In this document: piece by piece, positions 36,249-44,159 of the stretch | Layout of the letters: each line of letters starts with the position of its first letter | How positions within the stretch are numbered: position 1 is the first letter of the stretch | From: Kitasatospora sp. GP82 | GTDB lineage: Bacteria > Actinomycetota > Actinomycetes > Streptomycetales > Streptomycetaceae | DNA length: 64,000 bases | NCBI RefSeq assembly: GCF_029892105.1 | Contig: NZ_JARZAJ010000002.1 | Coordinates: 124,001-188,000, forward strand | Reading direction: 5' to 3' | Translations under genes and position numbers: made by a program | Notes under the pieces: model-generated | Database searches by the model: none | Seen by the model: the letters and a program-made list of their open reading frames with translations, nothing else | What the model was told of the DNA's origin: nothing

Positions 36249-37721
36249 TCAGCCCATCTGCATATTGCCCATCATCCCCATCGCCCCGTGGTCGAAGAGG
36301 TGGCAGTGGTAGGGGTAGGTGCCCTCGTAACTGTCGAAGGTGATCAGCAGCTTGACGCTCTCGCCGGGGAAGAGCCGGACGGTGTCCTTGAGCCCGCCCT
36401 CGTCCGGTGTCGGCGCCTTGCCGTTGCGCTCCAGCACCCGGAACTGCACCTGGTGCAGATGGAAGTTGTGCGGCGCGTACTGGTTGGCGTTGGTGACCGT
36501 CCAGAGCTCGGTGGTGCCCCAGTCGATCCGGGTGTCGATCCGGTTGGCGTCGTACGTCTTGTCGTTGATGTAGGCGGCGGCGCCCTGACGGCCGTCCTCA
36601 TCCATCCGCAGCACGAAGGTGCGGTTGACGGTGGCGGTCTGCGGGGGCGCCAGCTCGCCGAGGGAGTCGGGCACCGAGCTGCGGTCGACGGCGGTCCTCG
36701 TCACGTCGAAGCGCATCACCTGGCCGGTCTCCGGCGTTCCCGGCATCCCCGGGTTGGTCAGCACCAGCTGGGTGCCGAGCGGGTAGCCCGAGAAGTCGAT
36801 CACCACCTCGGCCCGCTCGCCCGGGGAGAGCATGAGGTTGGCCGTGGTGTACGGCTTCTCCAGCAGGCCGCCGTCCGAACCGATCTGGATGAAGGAGGTG
36901 TTGTCGGAGAGCTTCAGTGAGAAGATCCGCGAGTTGCTGGCGTTGAGGATCCGGAAGCGGTACTTGCGCGCCGCCACCTGGAAGTACGGCCATGGGCGTC
37001 CGTTGACCAGGATGGTGTTGCGCTGGGTGTGGTCGTCCAGCTCGTAGACCAGCTTGCCGGTGGCGTCGAACCGGCCGTCCCGCAGGATGAGCGGGACGTC
37101 GTACTCTGCGGAGGGCAGCGGGAGCGAGCGCTCCAGGTCGTCGCTGAGCAGGTACAGCGAGGTCAGGCCCCGGTAGACGTTCTCCGACTCCATGTGGTGG
37201 GCGTGGTCGTGGATCCAGAGCGTCGCGTTGTCCTGGTCGTTCGGGTAGGTGTAGTTCTTCGCACCGCCGGGATCAATCAGGTTCATCGGCGAACCGTCGC
37301 TGTCCTGCGGGACGTTGCCGCCGTGCAGGTGGACCGAGACCGAGGAGTCGAGGTTGTTGATCTGCTTGATCACCGCGCGCCGCTGGAATCTGGCCTTGAT
37401 GGTCGGTCCGGGGAAGCTGCCGTTGTAGGTGTACACCTCGGTCTTCGTACCGGGGACGATCTCGGTGTACGCCTTCTGCATCGTCACCGTGTAGTAGTCC
37501 GTGGTGGCGGAGGTCGAGGTCGGGCTGAGCACCGGCGGGATGGTCAGCGGAACGCCGAACTGGGGGATCACCGCGGGCGGCGCGGCGCCGGTGGCGGTCG
37601 GCATGGCGGTGGTGCCGGTGGTGTCGGCCGCCGCGTGCGGCAGGTACGGCACCAGCAGGCCCGCACCGCCGACCAACCCGGTGGTCACACCGGCCTTCAG
37701 GGCACTTCTCCGTGACAGCAT
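36249..37721 (-). CDS. Tat-exported multicopper oxidase
   Basis: 490 residues. Twin-arginine signal SRRSALKAG (3-11). Copper ligands are complete: HLH (131-133), HDH (171-173), HNFHLH (418-423) and HCHLFDHGAMGM with Cys473 and a probable axial Met483. The three-cupredoxin CotA/bilirubin-oxidase layout oxidises phenols and aminophenols with O2. PhsA-type phenoxazinone synthases do this to 2-aminophenols, but PhsA is longer (about 640), so homology to it is only in activity class. It could dimerise a 3-HAA-derived aminophenol outside the membrane. Confidence 0.94.
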   Translation of the reverse strand: MLSRRSALKAGVTTGLVGGAGLLVPYLPHAAADTTGTTAMPTATGAAPPAVIPQFGVPLTIPPVLSPTSTSATTDYYTVTMQKAYTEIVPGTKTEVYTYNGSFPGPTIKARFQRRAVIKQINNLDSSVSVHLHGGNVPQDSDGSPMNLIDPGGAKNYTYPNDQDNATLWIHDHAHHMESENVYRGLTSLYLLSDDLERSLPLPSAEYDVPLILRDGRFDATGKLVYELDDHTQRNTILVNGRPWPYFQVAARKYRFRILNASNSRIFSLKLSDNTSFIQIGSDGGLLEKPYTTANLMLSPGERAEVVIDFSGYPLGTQLVLTNPGMPGTPETGQVMRFDVTRTAVDRSSVPDSLGELAPPQTATVNRTFVLRMDEDGRQGAAAYINDKTYDANRIDTRIDWGTTELWTVTNANQYAPHNFHLHQVQFRVLERNGKAPTPDEGGLKDTVRLFPGESVKLLITFDSYEGTYPYHCHLFDHGAMGMMGNMQMG

Positions 37722-38081
37722 CGCTTCCCCGTTCGTACTGCTTCAGCCAGGACCGGCTGGATCCAGCCGATCCGGCGGAAACGATGCAGAACTTGTGAAG
37801 ATGCGATCAACCGTCTATGGCTGATGGTGTCAGATCCGTGAAACGCCATGACAATTCCTGGACAAACGGACTGGTGGCACAGCCGGACGGTCGGAGTCCG
37901 GACAGCCACCGGTCTGGCGAAGTGCAGTGCCGGATATGTCAGGTCTCGAATGAAGCTGACTCTGTGTAAAGACATTCCCGTGGAGGGCCTTCCGGCTGCC
38001 TAAGCTGTGGCGTACCAGGGGGAAAGGCGGGCCGAACCCAGTCCGGCCCCGTCCCCCCTCTGCGGAAGGAGTTCCACCGAC
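37722..38081. promoter_or_regulatory. Divergent promoter region between multicopper oxidase and aroE
   Basis: 360 bases separating minus-strand tailoring genes from plus-strand aroE. No gene seen. A moderately AT-rich window at 37780-37870 and 37945-37985 may hold the promoters; no box can be assigned with confidence. Confidence 0.45.
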
Positions 38082-38957
38082 ATGCGTGCAGATCACAAAC
38101 CCGTGGTGGACCACACGAGGCCGTCCCGCCGGACGGCCGCCCGCGCGGCGGTGCTCGGCTCCTCGATCGGCCAGTCCCTCTCGCCCACCCTGCACCGGGC
38201 CGCCTATGCGGCCATGGGTCTCGACTGGGACTTCGAAGCGATCGAGTGCGACGAGAGCACACTGCACGGAATGCTCGACGCCAGGAACAGCAGCTGGGCC
38301 GGCCTCGCCCTCGCCATGCCGCTCAAGCGCGCCGCGCTGCCCTGGATCGACGAGGTCACCGACCTCGCCCTGGACGTGGGCGGGGTGAACACCGTCGCCT
38401 TCCGCAAGGGCAGGACCTTCGGGGACAACACCGACGCCCACGGGATCGCCCTGGCACTGCGCGAGGCCGGGGTGGACACACCCTCCTCGGCGCTGGTGCT
38501 GGGCGGCGGCGCCACCGCCTCCTCGGCACTGGCAGCACTGCGCGAACTCGGCATCAGGGAACCCGGCGTGGTGGTCCGCGAACACCGACGGGCAACCGAG
38601 GCACAGGCCGCGGCGGGCCGACTGGGGATGGCCGTGGACGTCCACACCTTCGACCGACTCGACGAACTGCTGCACAGCGCCGGCCTGGTGATCTCGACCC
38701 TGCCCGCCGGAGCGGCGGACCAGTACGCGGCCGCGATCATGCACTCGCGGGCTGCGGTCCTGGACGTGGTGCCCTCGGCCTGGCCGACCAGACTCGCCAA
38801 GGCCGCCGGTTTCGCCGGCAGCACGGTGGTGGACGGCCTGTCGATGCTGGTCCACCAGGCCGCACGCCAGGTGGCGTTGATCACCGGCCACAGCGATGTC
38901 CCGGTGGCCGCGATGCGCGAGGCCGGACAGACCGAACTGGCCCGGCGAGCAGGCTGA
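38082..38957 (+). CDS. aroE: Shikimate dehydrogenase
   Basis: 291 residues; ATG 38082 behind GGAAGGAG. It reduces 3-dehydroshikimate to shikimate with NADPH. The substrate-binding SLSPTLHRAAY (about 35-45) is present. The catalytic Lys lies in AMPLKRAALPWIDEVT, and Asp in NTDAHGIALAL. The NADP fold VLGGGATASSALAAL and the C-terminal DGLSMLVHQAARQ are all present. It is the only biosynthetic gene of the cluster on the plus strand, which implies a separate promoter. Confidence 0.94.
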   Translation: MRADHKPVVDHTRPSRRTAARAAVLGSSIGQSLSPTLHRAAYAAMGLDWDFEAIECDESTLHGMLDARNSSWAGLALAMPLKRAALPWIDEVTDLALDVGGVNTVAFRKGRTFGDNTDAHGIALALREAGVDTPSSALVLGGGATASSALAALRELGIREPGVVVREHRRATEAQAAAGRLGMAVDVHTFDRLDELLHSAGLVISTLPAGAADQYAAAIMHSRAAVLDVVPSAWPTRLAKAAGFAGSTVVDGLSMLVHQAARQVALITGHSDVPVAAMREAGQTELARRAG

Positions 38958-38975
38958 CCCTGCCCGCCAGGTCAG

Positions 38976-40220
38976 TCAGGCGGAGAGCTCCTGCGACTTG
39001 TCGAAGCCCTGTCGCCGGGCCGAGGAGAGCACCGAGATCGCGTGCGCCACCGAGCAGAGGGTCGCATGGCGGTGCCAGCCCGCGTAGCTGCGCCCCTCGA
39101 AGTCACGCATGCCGACCTTGGCGCTGACCTCCGAGAAGTCCTTGGCCACCCGGCGGGTGAGCCTGCCCAGCCGCAGCAGCGCCACCGGCGGGACCTCCAC
39201 CATGTTGGACAGCCACAGCTCCGGCGGCTGCCCCTTGGATCCCGACCAGCCGCCGACCAGGGTCAGCGCTCGCTCCGGCATGCCGGGTGAACCCGGGCGG
39301 CGGATCGAGGGCATGGTTACCCGGGTCCCGCTGACCAGGATCGAGCGGGTGATCGAGTAGTCCGGGTCGACCCAGCCCACCGGCCGGGAGAACCGCTTCG
39401 CCCACTCGATCAACTGCTGGGCCTGGAAGAGCCGTTCGCCGCGCCCGGGCAGGCTGAGGTCGAACCCGACCAGCCTGGTGGAGCCGCCGACCCGCATCAC
39501 AAAGGGAACGCCCCGGCGGGTGAACTCCTCGACCAGCGCCGTGGCATCCAGCTCTCGGGCGTCCAGAACGGCCGGACGACGCCGCAGGCCCCAGTCCCCA
39601 CCGGCCAGTTCCACCACGGTGTTCACGGCGCACAGCTCGGGGCTGGCCGCGGCGACCTCGTCGGGTATCTTCGCGCGCTTGCGGCGCTCCTCGTTGTCCA
39701 GCCACCCCGGCGGCAGGAACAGGCCCCAGTTCACCGGGGCGCTCATGTCCTCGTTGGCGAGCCAGACTCCGTACGCCTGCTGACTGTTGACGACCCGCCC
39801 GAGCTCGGTGCGGAAGGACTCCTCGACACCGACGGAGTGCGCACCCGCCTTCGGGACGGCCATCGAACTCAGCACCCATGCCTGGGGCAGCAGTACGCGG
39901 TCCAGGTGGCGGGCCAGCGTGTGCCTGACCTTGTCCCAGTCCCACGAGGAGTCGCTGATGAAGTGGTGCAGACTCTGCTCCGCGGCACCGTACCCGGCCA
40001 CCGAGGCGAGCGCTCGCATGGACTTGCGCCCCGGCACCGAGAGCAGGCCGGAGATGTACCACTCCCCACGGGCTCGCTGGTCACGGCGCTTCAGCGAGGC
40101 AAGCATCCGACGTGAGAAATCCGTGACGAAGTCGTCCGCCACATCTCCCCAGATCCGATCCGGAACATCCTTCTCAGCTCGTTCCACAGCCCCCGTCCCC
40201 TCTTCTGCGGTTGCAATCAC
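38976..40220 (-). CDS. IS701-type transposase-derived protein, probably not a transposase
   Basis: 414 residues; GTG 40220 has GGAGG at 5-base spacing (GTG 40226 overlaps that site). It aligns in outline with IS701 DDE transposases: WYISGLLSVPGRKSMRALA near 55-73, AGAHSVGVEESFRTELGRV near 125-143, and PAVLDARELDA. The usual first catalytic Asp in the VIDDTGFPK-like motif is missing (VLSSMAVPKAG, Ser118/119). No terminal inverted repeats or target duplication are visible. Similar proteins recur inside streptomycete clusters, suggesting domestication, possibly for regulation. Confidence 0.8.
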   Translation of the reverse strand: MIATAEEGTGAVERAEKDVPDRIWGDVADDFVTDFSRRMLASLKRRDQRARGEWYISGLLSVPGRKSMRALASVAGYGAAEQSLHHFISDSSWDWDKVRHTLARHLDRVLLPQAWVLSSMAVPKAGAHSVGVEESFRTELGRVVNSQQAYGVWLANEDMSAPVNWGLFLPPGWLDNEERRKRAKIPDEVAAASPELCAVNTVVELAGGDWGLRRRPAVLDARELDATALVEEFTRRGVPFVMRVGGSTRLVGFDLSLPGRGERLFQAQQLIEWAKRFSRPVGWVDPDYSITRSILVSGTRVTMPSIRRPGSPGMPERALTLVGGWSGSKGQPPELWLSNMVEVPPVALLRLGRLTRRVAKDFSEVSAKVGMRDFEGRSYAGWHRHATLCSVAHAISVLSSARRQGFDKSQELSA

Positions 40221-40276
40221 TCGCACCTCCGGCCTTGGCGCCGGGAGGCCGAACGTGTGGTGCTAGCAGGAGCACC

Positions 40277-40300
40277 ATACCGAACCGACTGGTTGGTTTT
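40277..40300. promoter_or_regulatory. Autoregulatory-element-like box 1
   Basis: Imperfect palindrome starting ATACCGAACCGACTGG and ending GGTTTT, resembling operators of butyrolactone-receptor TetR proteins. It lies in the divergent region between the transposase-like gene and the TetR gene at 40505. Confidence 0.5.
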
Positions 40301-40355
40301 GAATACTCCGTCAGAAGATTTACGGAGACCTGATGGAAGTGGACTCGAGGGGTGG

Positions 40356-40377
40356 ATACCGCACAGTTGGTTTGTTA
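40356..40377. promoter_or_regulatory. Autoregulatory-element-like box 2
   Basis: ATACCGCACAGTTGGTTTGT shares ATACCG, the central AC and TTGGTTT with box 1, 79 bases away. Two such boxes upstream of a receptor gene are consistent with autoregulation. Confidence 0.45.
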
Positions 40378-40504
40378 AAGTGCTGTACACGTACATCCGC
40401 CCCGACCGGACGGCCGTTCGCCGGGCAGCAGAGTGACGGGTACACGGCGACCAGGTCGGCTCCACGATGGTCACAGCCGGACCGCCCACCAAGAGGGAGA
40501 GGCC

Positions 40505-41266
40505 ATGCGCCAGGAACGGGCCGAACGCACCCGACAGTTACTGGTCGAAGCCGCCGCTGCCTCCTTCGACACCGCCGGCTACACCATGACCGGGCTCGGG
40601 GACGTCACCAAGCTCTCGGGCATGTCCAAGGGCGCCCTGTACTTCCACTTCGGCTCCAAGGAACAGCTCGCCGAAGCCGTGCTGGCGGCCTCCCGCGAAG
40701 GGCTGCGCGAGATCGTCGGCGAGGCCCGCCGCTCCGGCGACTCGACCGTCCAGTACCTGATCGACCTGTGCCACGCACTGGCCCGCCGGGTCGACGAGGA
40801 CGTGGTCTTCCGAGCGGGCCTCAGGCTGACCGGCGACCCCGGCCTCGACCGGGCGATCTGCCCGTCACCGCAGGGCAGTTGGGTGAAGATGGTGCGGCTG
40901 CTGCTGAACCGGGCGGCCGGCCGGCACCAGGTGCGGGTGGATGTCCCGGTGGAGGTGACGGCGACCTTGCTGGCCGCCGCCATGACGGGCGTCGAGGTGC
41001 TGGCCCGGCAGGACAGGCAGTGGCTCGGCCGCGAGGTGGTCACCAGGCTCTGGCAGGCCGTACTCCCGACCCTGGTACCGCCGGAGGAGCTCCGCCGGCT
41101 GCACCCCGCCGGACCGAAGACCGAGCCGGAGGCCATCCCGACGGACGCCCCGGACGCCCCGGGTGCCGAACCGGAATCGCTGTTTCCGGGGCTGCCCGCC
41201 AAGGGCCGCCGCTACGAGCCGACGGCCCTGTTCCTCGAACCGGACGGCGCCGGCCCTTCCTTCTGA
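40505..41266 (+). CDS. TetR-family regulator, butyrolactone (pseudo)receptor type
   Basis: 253 residues. The N-terminal helix-turn-helix MRQERAERTRQLLVEAAAAS to MSKGALYFHFGSKEQLAEAVL (1-60) is that of ArpA/ScbR-like receptors. The C-terminal ligand domain is longer, with a Pro/Glu-rich tail. Divergence from the second receptor suggests a ScbR2/JadR2-like pseudoreceptor. Codon 12 is TTA (40538-40540), making translation dependent on the bldA tRNA. It is convergent with the second TetR gene and has two ARE-like boxes upstream. Confidence 0.9.
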   Translation: MRQERAERTRQLLVEAAAASFDTAGYTMTGLGDVTKLSGMSKGALYFHFGSKEQLAEAVLAASREGLREIVGEARRSGDSTVQYLIDLCHALARRVDEDVVFRAGLRLTGDPGLDRAICPSPQGSWVKMVRLLLNRAAGRHQVRVDVPVEVTATLLAAAMTGVEVLARQDRQWLGREVVTRLWQAVLPTLVPPEELRRLHPAGPKTEPEAIPTDAPDAPGAEPESLFPGLPAKGRRYEPTALFLEPDGAGPSF

Positions 41267-41284
41267 GGGGCCGGATGAAAGACC

Positions 41285-41314
41285 GGGGGCGCGGCACACC
41301 TGTGCCGCGCCCCC
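41285..41314. terminator. Convergent terminator between the two TetR genes
   Basis: Perfect hairpin GGGGGCGCGGCACA...TGTGCCGCGCCCCC with a two-base loop, between convergent genes. Confidence 0.85.
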
Positions 41315-41328
41315 GTCACATCACCCGC

Positions 41329-42003
41329 CTACTGCGGCTCGTCGCCGGCCTCGCCGCTCTCCTCGGCGGCGGCCTCGGCGAGCGCCAGGGCGCGTCCGCC
41401 CCGGCCCGGCGCCGTGTCGATCCGGGCCAGGGCGGACGGCACCCCCACACTCGGGAGGATGTGCTGCCACAGGGCGGAGATGCGCTGCTCCAGGTCGGCC
41501 AGTCCCGACGTGACCTGGGAGAAGGCCTGCAGTCCGGTGAAGGAGCCGACAATCAGCTCCGCCGTCTCCTTGGAGTTGACGTGGGGCAGCGCCTCGCCGC
41601 GCTCCTTGGCCTGGTCGAGCAGTCCCTCGCAGAGACCGGCCCACGCCAGGAAGGGGCTGCTGTCCGAGAAGTCGACCGACCCGCGCTCCAGAGCGAGCCT
41701 GGATCCCGCGCGCAGCATCGCATCCGCCGGAAGCGCATGCGCCACAGCCATGGTGACATCCACCAACTCCTGTAGCTTGGACGTGCCTTCGGCAATGTCC
41801 AGATGGAGGGTCTGCTCGCGGAGCACTCCTCGGGCCAGGTCCTCCTTGGAAGGGAAGTGGAAGTACAGCGCTCCCTTGGTCACCTGTACCCGAGCAAGGA
41901 TGTCCTTGATCGACGCGGCGTCGTAGCCGCGCTCGTCGAAGACCTCAGCCGCCCCCTGCAAGATGATCTGACGCGTGCGGATCGCGCGTTCCTGCTGTGC
42001 CAT
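41329..42003 (-). CDS. Gamma-butyrolactone receptor (ArpA/ScbR-like TetR)
   Basis: 224 residues. The DNA-binding domain MAQQERAIRTRQIILQGAAE with VTKGALYFHFPSKEDLARGV is the classic receptor N-terminus, and length fits true receptors. The ligand-binding half retains hydrophobic helices and a conserved Trp (FLAWAGLCEGL). It is divergent from the AfsA-like gene at 42155, the standard arrangement for scbR/scbA pairs. It probably represses itself and the cluster until the signal is bound. No TTA codon noticed. Confidence 0.92.
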   Translation of the reverse strand: MAQQERAIRTRQIILQGAAEVFDERGYDAASIKDILARVQVTKGALYFHFPSKEDLARGVLREQTLHLDIAEGTSKLQELVDVTMAVAHALPADAMLRAGSRLALERGSVDFSDSSPFLAWAGLCEGLLDQAKERGEALPHVNSKETAELIVGSFTGLQAFSQVTSGLADLEQRISALWQHILPSVGVPSALARIDTAPGRGGRALALAEAAAEESGEAGDEPQ

Positions 42004-42154
42004 CGGGGCTCTCCTGTCTTACCACCGCAACGTTCAGTCGGTCGCCGGAAACTTGAGGGCGAAACGACTCTACAAATAAACCGGCTGACCTGTATTGTGC
42101 TTCTGGGGTCAGCCGGACCCCTCTCCATACTCTTCGTGGTCCTCGGGGGGGAAC

Positions 42155-43135
42155 ATGATCGAGTCTCCACCTGCCATGGCAGCACCTGGGTGCGCACTGT
42201 TCGGCCCACCACCCTTCACCCCCGGCCTTGGCCGGCTGTCCACGACAATGGCCCATTTCAGCACCACCGTTCCCAAGGAACTCGTCCACCGCGCCGCCGT
42301 CGCCGAGGTCCTGCTGACGCGTTGGCTCCGACTCGACGACACCCACTTCAGCGCCTCGGCCCAGTGGCCAAGAGGGCACAGTTTCTTCACATCTCCTGAC
42401 GGACTTCACCATGACCCCGTCCTCACCGCAGAAACCATCCGACAGGTCGGTACCTTACTTGCTCATGCCGAGTTCGGTGTGCCGATGGGCAACTACTTCG
42501 TGTTGGAGTCTCTGCACTTCAGCGTCGATCTTCCCGGACTCGAGCTCCGCAACAGCCCGGCGGACCTGGAGCTGGCGGTCTCCTGCCACGACATCCGGCG
42601 CAGCGGGAGCCAGGTCAGCGGTATCCGCTACGTCGTGGAGTTCTTCCGCGACGGCATCCGGGTGGCGACGGGCGGGGTGCGCGCCAGCTTCCTCAAGCCG
42701 ACCGTGTACCACCGGATACGCGGCGGCCGGCTGCCCGGCCAGCCGACCACGGCGGCGCTCCCCGAGCCGGTCGATCCCTCGCTGGTCGGCCGGCGGGACG
42801 AGGCCGACGTCGTCCTCGCGCCCACCGAGGAGCCACGGCGCTGGCTGGTGCGGGCGGACACCCGGCACCCGATACTCTTCGACCATCCCTGCGACCACGT
42901 CCCCGGGATGGTGCTGCTGGAGGCCGCGCGTCAGGCAGCGCTGATCATGGCACCGGGCGCCACGACCCTCACCGCAGCACAGAGCTCCTACTCCCGCTAC
43001 GTGGAGTTCGACGCACCGTGCTCGATAGAGGCCCGGGAGGAGCACACCGCCGATCCGACCAGCCGACAGTTCCTGATCAGGGCGGAGCAGAACGGCAGGA
43101 CCGTCTTCACCACCACGCTCTCGACTCCCGCCTAG
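42155..43135 (+). CDS. AfsA-like gamma-butyrolactone biosynthesis protein
   Basis: 326 residues; ATG 42155 follows GGGGGG. Two AfsA hot-dog-like repeats: first about 35-190 (VPKELVHRAAVAEVLL, DPVLTAETIRQVGTLLAHAE) and second about 225-320 (HPILFDHPCDHVPGMVLLEAARQAA, the conserved Glu/His region). AfsA joins a beta-ketoacyl-ACP to dihydroxyacetone phosphate in A-factor-type signal synthesis. Codon 101 is TTA (42455-42457), so its expression should need bldA. No dedicated butenolide reductase gene is obvious. Confidence 0.92.
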   Translation: MIESPPAMAAPGCALFGPPPFTPGLGRLSTTMAHFSTTVPKELVHRAAVAEVLLTRWLRLDDTHFSASAQWPRGHSFFTSPDGLHHDPVLTAETIRQVGTLLAHAEFGVPMGNYFVLESLHFSVDLPGLELRNSPADLELAVSCHDIRRSGSQVSGIRYVVEFFRDGIRVATGGVRASFLKPTVYHRIRGGRLPGQPTTAALPEPVDPSLVGRRDEADVVLAPTEEPRRWLVRADTRHPILFDHPCDHVPGMVLLEAARQAALIMAPGATTLTAAQSSYSRYVEFDAPCSIEAREEHTADPTSRQFLIRAEQNGRTVFTTTLSTPA

Positions 43136-43182
43136 GCGATCGGTCCGCACGACCGACGGGGGTGGGAGAGGCGCTGGAACAG

Positions 43183-43223
43183 CGAAGAGGTGTGGGGCCG
43201 GTTGCCGGCCCCACACCTCTTCG
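43183..43223. terminator. Convergent terminator between afsA-like and SDR genes
   Basis: Perfect hairpin with stem CGAAGAGGTGTGGGGCCGG and a short TTG loop. Confidence 0.85.
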
Positions 43224-43334
43224 CCACATTCCGGGACGGCCGGCCGCTGCCGTCACGCGCCGCCCCCGTCGGCTGATCACCGAGCGCGGATCACCGTTTC
43301 ACCGTGCGGATCGACGGACCGATCACCTGGCCGG

Positions 43335-44108
43335 TCACTGGGCGGTGAAGCCTCCGTCGACCGGTACCACGGCGCCCGTGACGAAGGAGGCGCGGTCGCT
43401 GCACAACCAGGCCGCGGCCTCGGCCACTTCCTCGGGTTCCGCGGTCCTGGGCTGCGGGGTGAGCTGGTGCAGCATCTCCTCCACCCCCGGGTTGCTCGCG
43501 AACCAGTCGACGACCATCTCGCTCCTGGTCGTCCCGGGCGCCAGCGCGTTGACCCTGATGCCCTGCCTCCCGTACTCGGCCGCAGCAGCCCGGCTGAGAC
43601 CGATCACCGCGTGCTTGGAAGCGACGTACGGGGCGCTGACCGGCGTCGCGACCATGCCGCCGACGCTGCTGGTGTTGACGATGGCGCCGCCGTTGCCGGC
43701 CTCCAGCATCACGGTTATCTCCTGCTGGAGGCAGTTCCAGACCCCCCTCACATTGGTGTCCATGATGGTGTCGTAGAGCTTTTCGTCGATCAGGTGCATC
43801 GGGGTCTGCGGCACCCCGAAGCCCGCGTTGTTGAACGCGACATCCAGTCGGCCGAAACGCTCCACGGCGGTGCGGACCGCCCGCGCCACCTGGTCGGCCC
43901 GGGCCACATCGGCGGCCACGTACTCGGCGGGATGCCCCTGTTCTCTCAACTCCTCGACTATCGCTTGGAGTCGGGACTCCCGGCGCGCCACAAGCACGAC
44001 CGATGCCCCCTCACGGGCGAACACCTTTGCGGCGGCCGCCCCGATACCGCTGCTCGCGCCCGTGATGAGCGCGACCTTGCCGGACAAGAGACCTGTCTGC
44101 TGTGTCAT
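43335..44108 (-). CDS. Short-chain dehydrogenase/reductase, catalytically intact
   Basis: 257 residues. TGASSGIGAAAAKVF (cofactor, about 16-30), NNAGFG, IVNTSSVGGMV (catalytic Ser) and YVASK (catalytic Tyr and Lys) are all present. The C-terminus has FVTGAVVPVDGGFT. NAD(P)-dependent alcohol/ketone chemistry is expected. It sits next to the AfsA-like gene, so it may reduce a butyrolactone precursor (as butyrolactone 6-ketoreductases do) or tailor the product. It is separated by 51 bases from the HAD gene upstream and probably co-transcribed with it. Confidence 0.9.
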   Translation of the reverse strand: MTQQTGLLSGKVALITGASSGIGAAAAKVFAREGASVVLVARRESRLQAIVEELREQGHPAEYVAADVARADQVARAVRTAVERFGRLDVAFNNAGFGVPQTPMHLIDEKLYDTIMDTNVRGVWNCLQQEITVMLEAGNGGAIVNTSSVGGMVATPVSAPYVASKHAVIGLSRAAAAEYGRQGIRVNALAPGTTRSEMVVDWFASNPGVEEMLHQLTPQPRTAEPEEVAEAAAWLCSDRASFVTGAVVPVDGGFTAQ

Positions 44109-44159
44109 GGCGGAATTCTTGCAAAATGATCACTTCGGTGCCGGACAGTCCCGGCTTTC

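Noticed and set aside
38976..40220. Complete insertion sequence
   Set aside because: No terminal inverted repeats or target-site duplication, and the first catalytic Asp is missing.
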